From Paenochrobactrum pullorum (lineage in GTDB: Bacteria; Pseudomonadota; Alphaproteobacteria; Rhizobiales; Rhizobiaceae): a stretch of 64,000 nt of DNA. The position numbers and the translations under genes are program-made. The notes below the pieces were generated by a model. It searched no databases, had not been told where the DNA came from, and was given only the letters and a program-made list of their open reading frames with translations. The DNA is taken from NCBI RefSeq assembly GCF_041929845.1, contig NZ_JBHEEH010000013.1, positions 4,957 to 68,956 on the forward strand. Reading direction: 5' to 3'. Below are positions 63,983 through 64,000 of the stretch, in pieces (position 1 is the first letter of the stretch; each line of letters begins with the position of its first letter).

Positions 63983-64000
63983 ATGGGTAAAGCTAATTTC
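63983..64000 (+). CDS. Start of a gene cut by the window edge, possibly IS3-type OrfA
   Basis: ATG 63983 is preceded by a strong AAGGAG (63971-63976) and six codons (MGKANF) are visible. Several IS3-family OrfA proteins begin in this way, but six residues cannot prove it. The 255 bases between the LysR gene and this start hold no other gene. Confidence 0.3.

Overview
This window looks like a chromosomal segment of an alphaproteobacterium of the order Hyphomicrobiales, perhaps near the Bartonellaceae or Brucellaceae. The reasons are moderate-to-low GC by eye, an ActS/ActR (RegB/RegA) redox pair, FecI/FecR/STN-receptor modules, the local copper gene set and a high density of ABC importers with dedicated regulators. 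The genus is inferred from gene content, not demonstrated. No rRNA, tRNA or CRISPR array was seen.

Layout. 1-525: tail of a choloylglycine-hydrolase-family amidase. 581-5008: an iron/heme-type TonB receptor with its FecR anti-sigma and ECF sigma factor. 5264-6736: a decayed ABC exporter and further gene debris. 6737-12756: a compact lipid-type biosynthetic cluster (KAS III, SDR, metallo-beta-lactamase-fold hydrolase and adenylate-forming enzyme; divergently a PAP2 phosphatase and a di-iron fatty acid hydroxylase). 12877-15738: an L,D-transpeptidase and the ActR/ActS pair. 15953-19600: cytochrome c and copper genes (DUF2946, YcnI, CopC-CopD fusion, copper-uptake-associated protein). 19668-23735: a second TonB receptor/FecR/sigma module.

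23947-35477 is a catabolic island: two DUF917 proteins, a HyuA-like protein and a complete dipeptide-type ABC importer, with a divergent MalT-like LuxR regulator. 35586-42417 is a Ugp-type importer operon with GDPD and HAD phosphatase, facing a SorC-family regulator. 42465-49883 carries an aldehyde dehydrogenase, a beta-hydroxyacid dehydrogenase, a DUF3100 two-part membrane system, an M20 amidohydrolase, a LysR regulator and a luciferase-like oxidoreductase. 50105-58538 holds an Fbp/Afu-type ABC importer, an orphan PhnD-family binding protein and a response regulator/kinase/binding-protein operon, which together suggest sensing and uptake of a phosphorylated or anionic solute.

58760-63727: a dead IS5-family transposase, a flavin reductase, and the folate- and B12-independent methionine synthase pair MesD + MesX (DUF1852). 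On the opposite strand a cobalamin riboswitch stands in the leader of a MetR-like LysR gene. This suggests B12 status may control the B12-independent methionine route through a regulator. The right edge holds the first codons of another gene, possibly an IS3-type OrfA.

The most interesting items are the riboswitch-LysR-MesD/MesX arrangement, the KAS III/SDR/MBL/adenylate-forming cluster of unknown product, and the DUF917/HyuA island.
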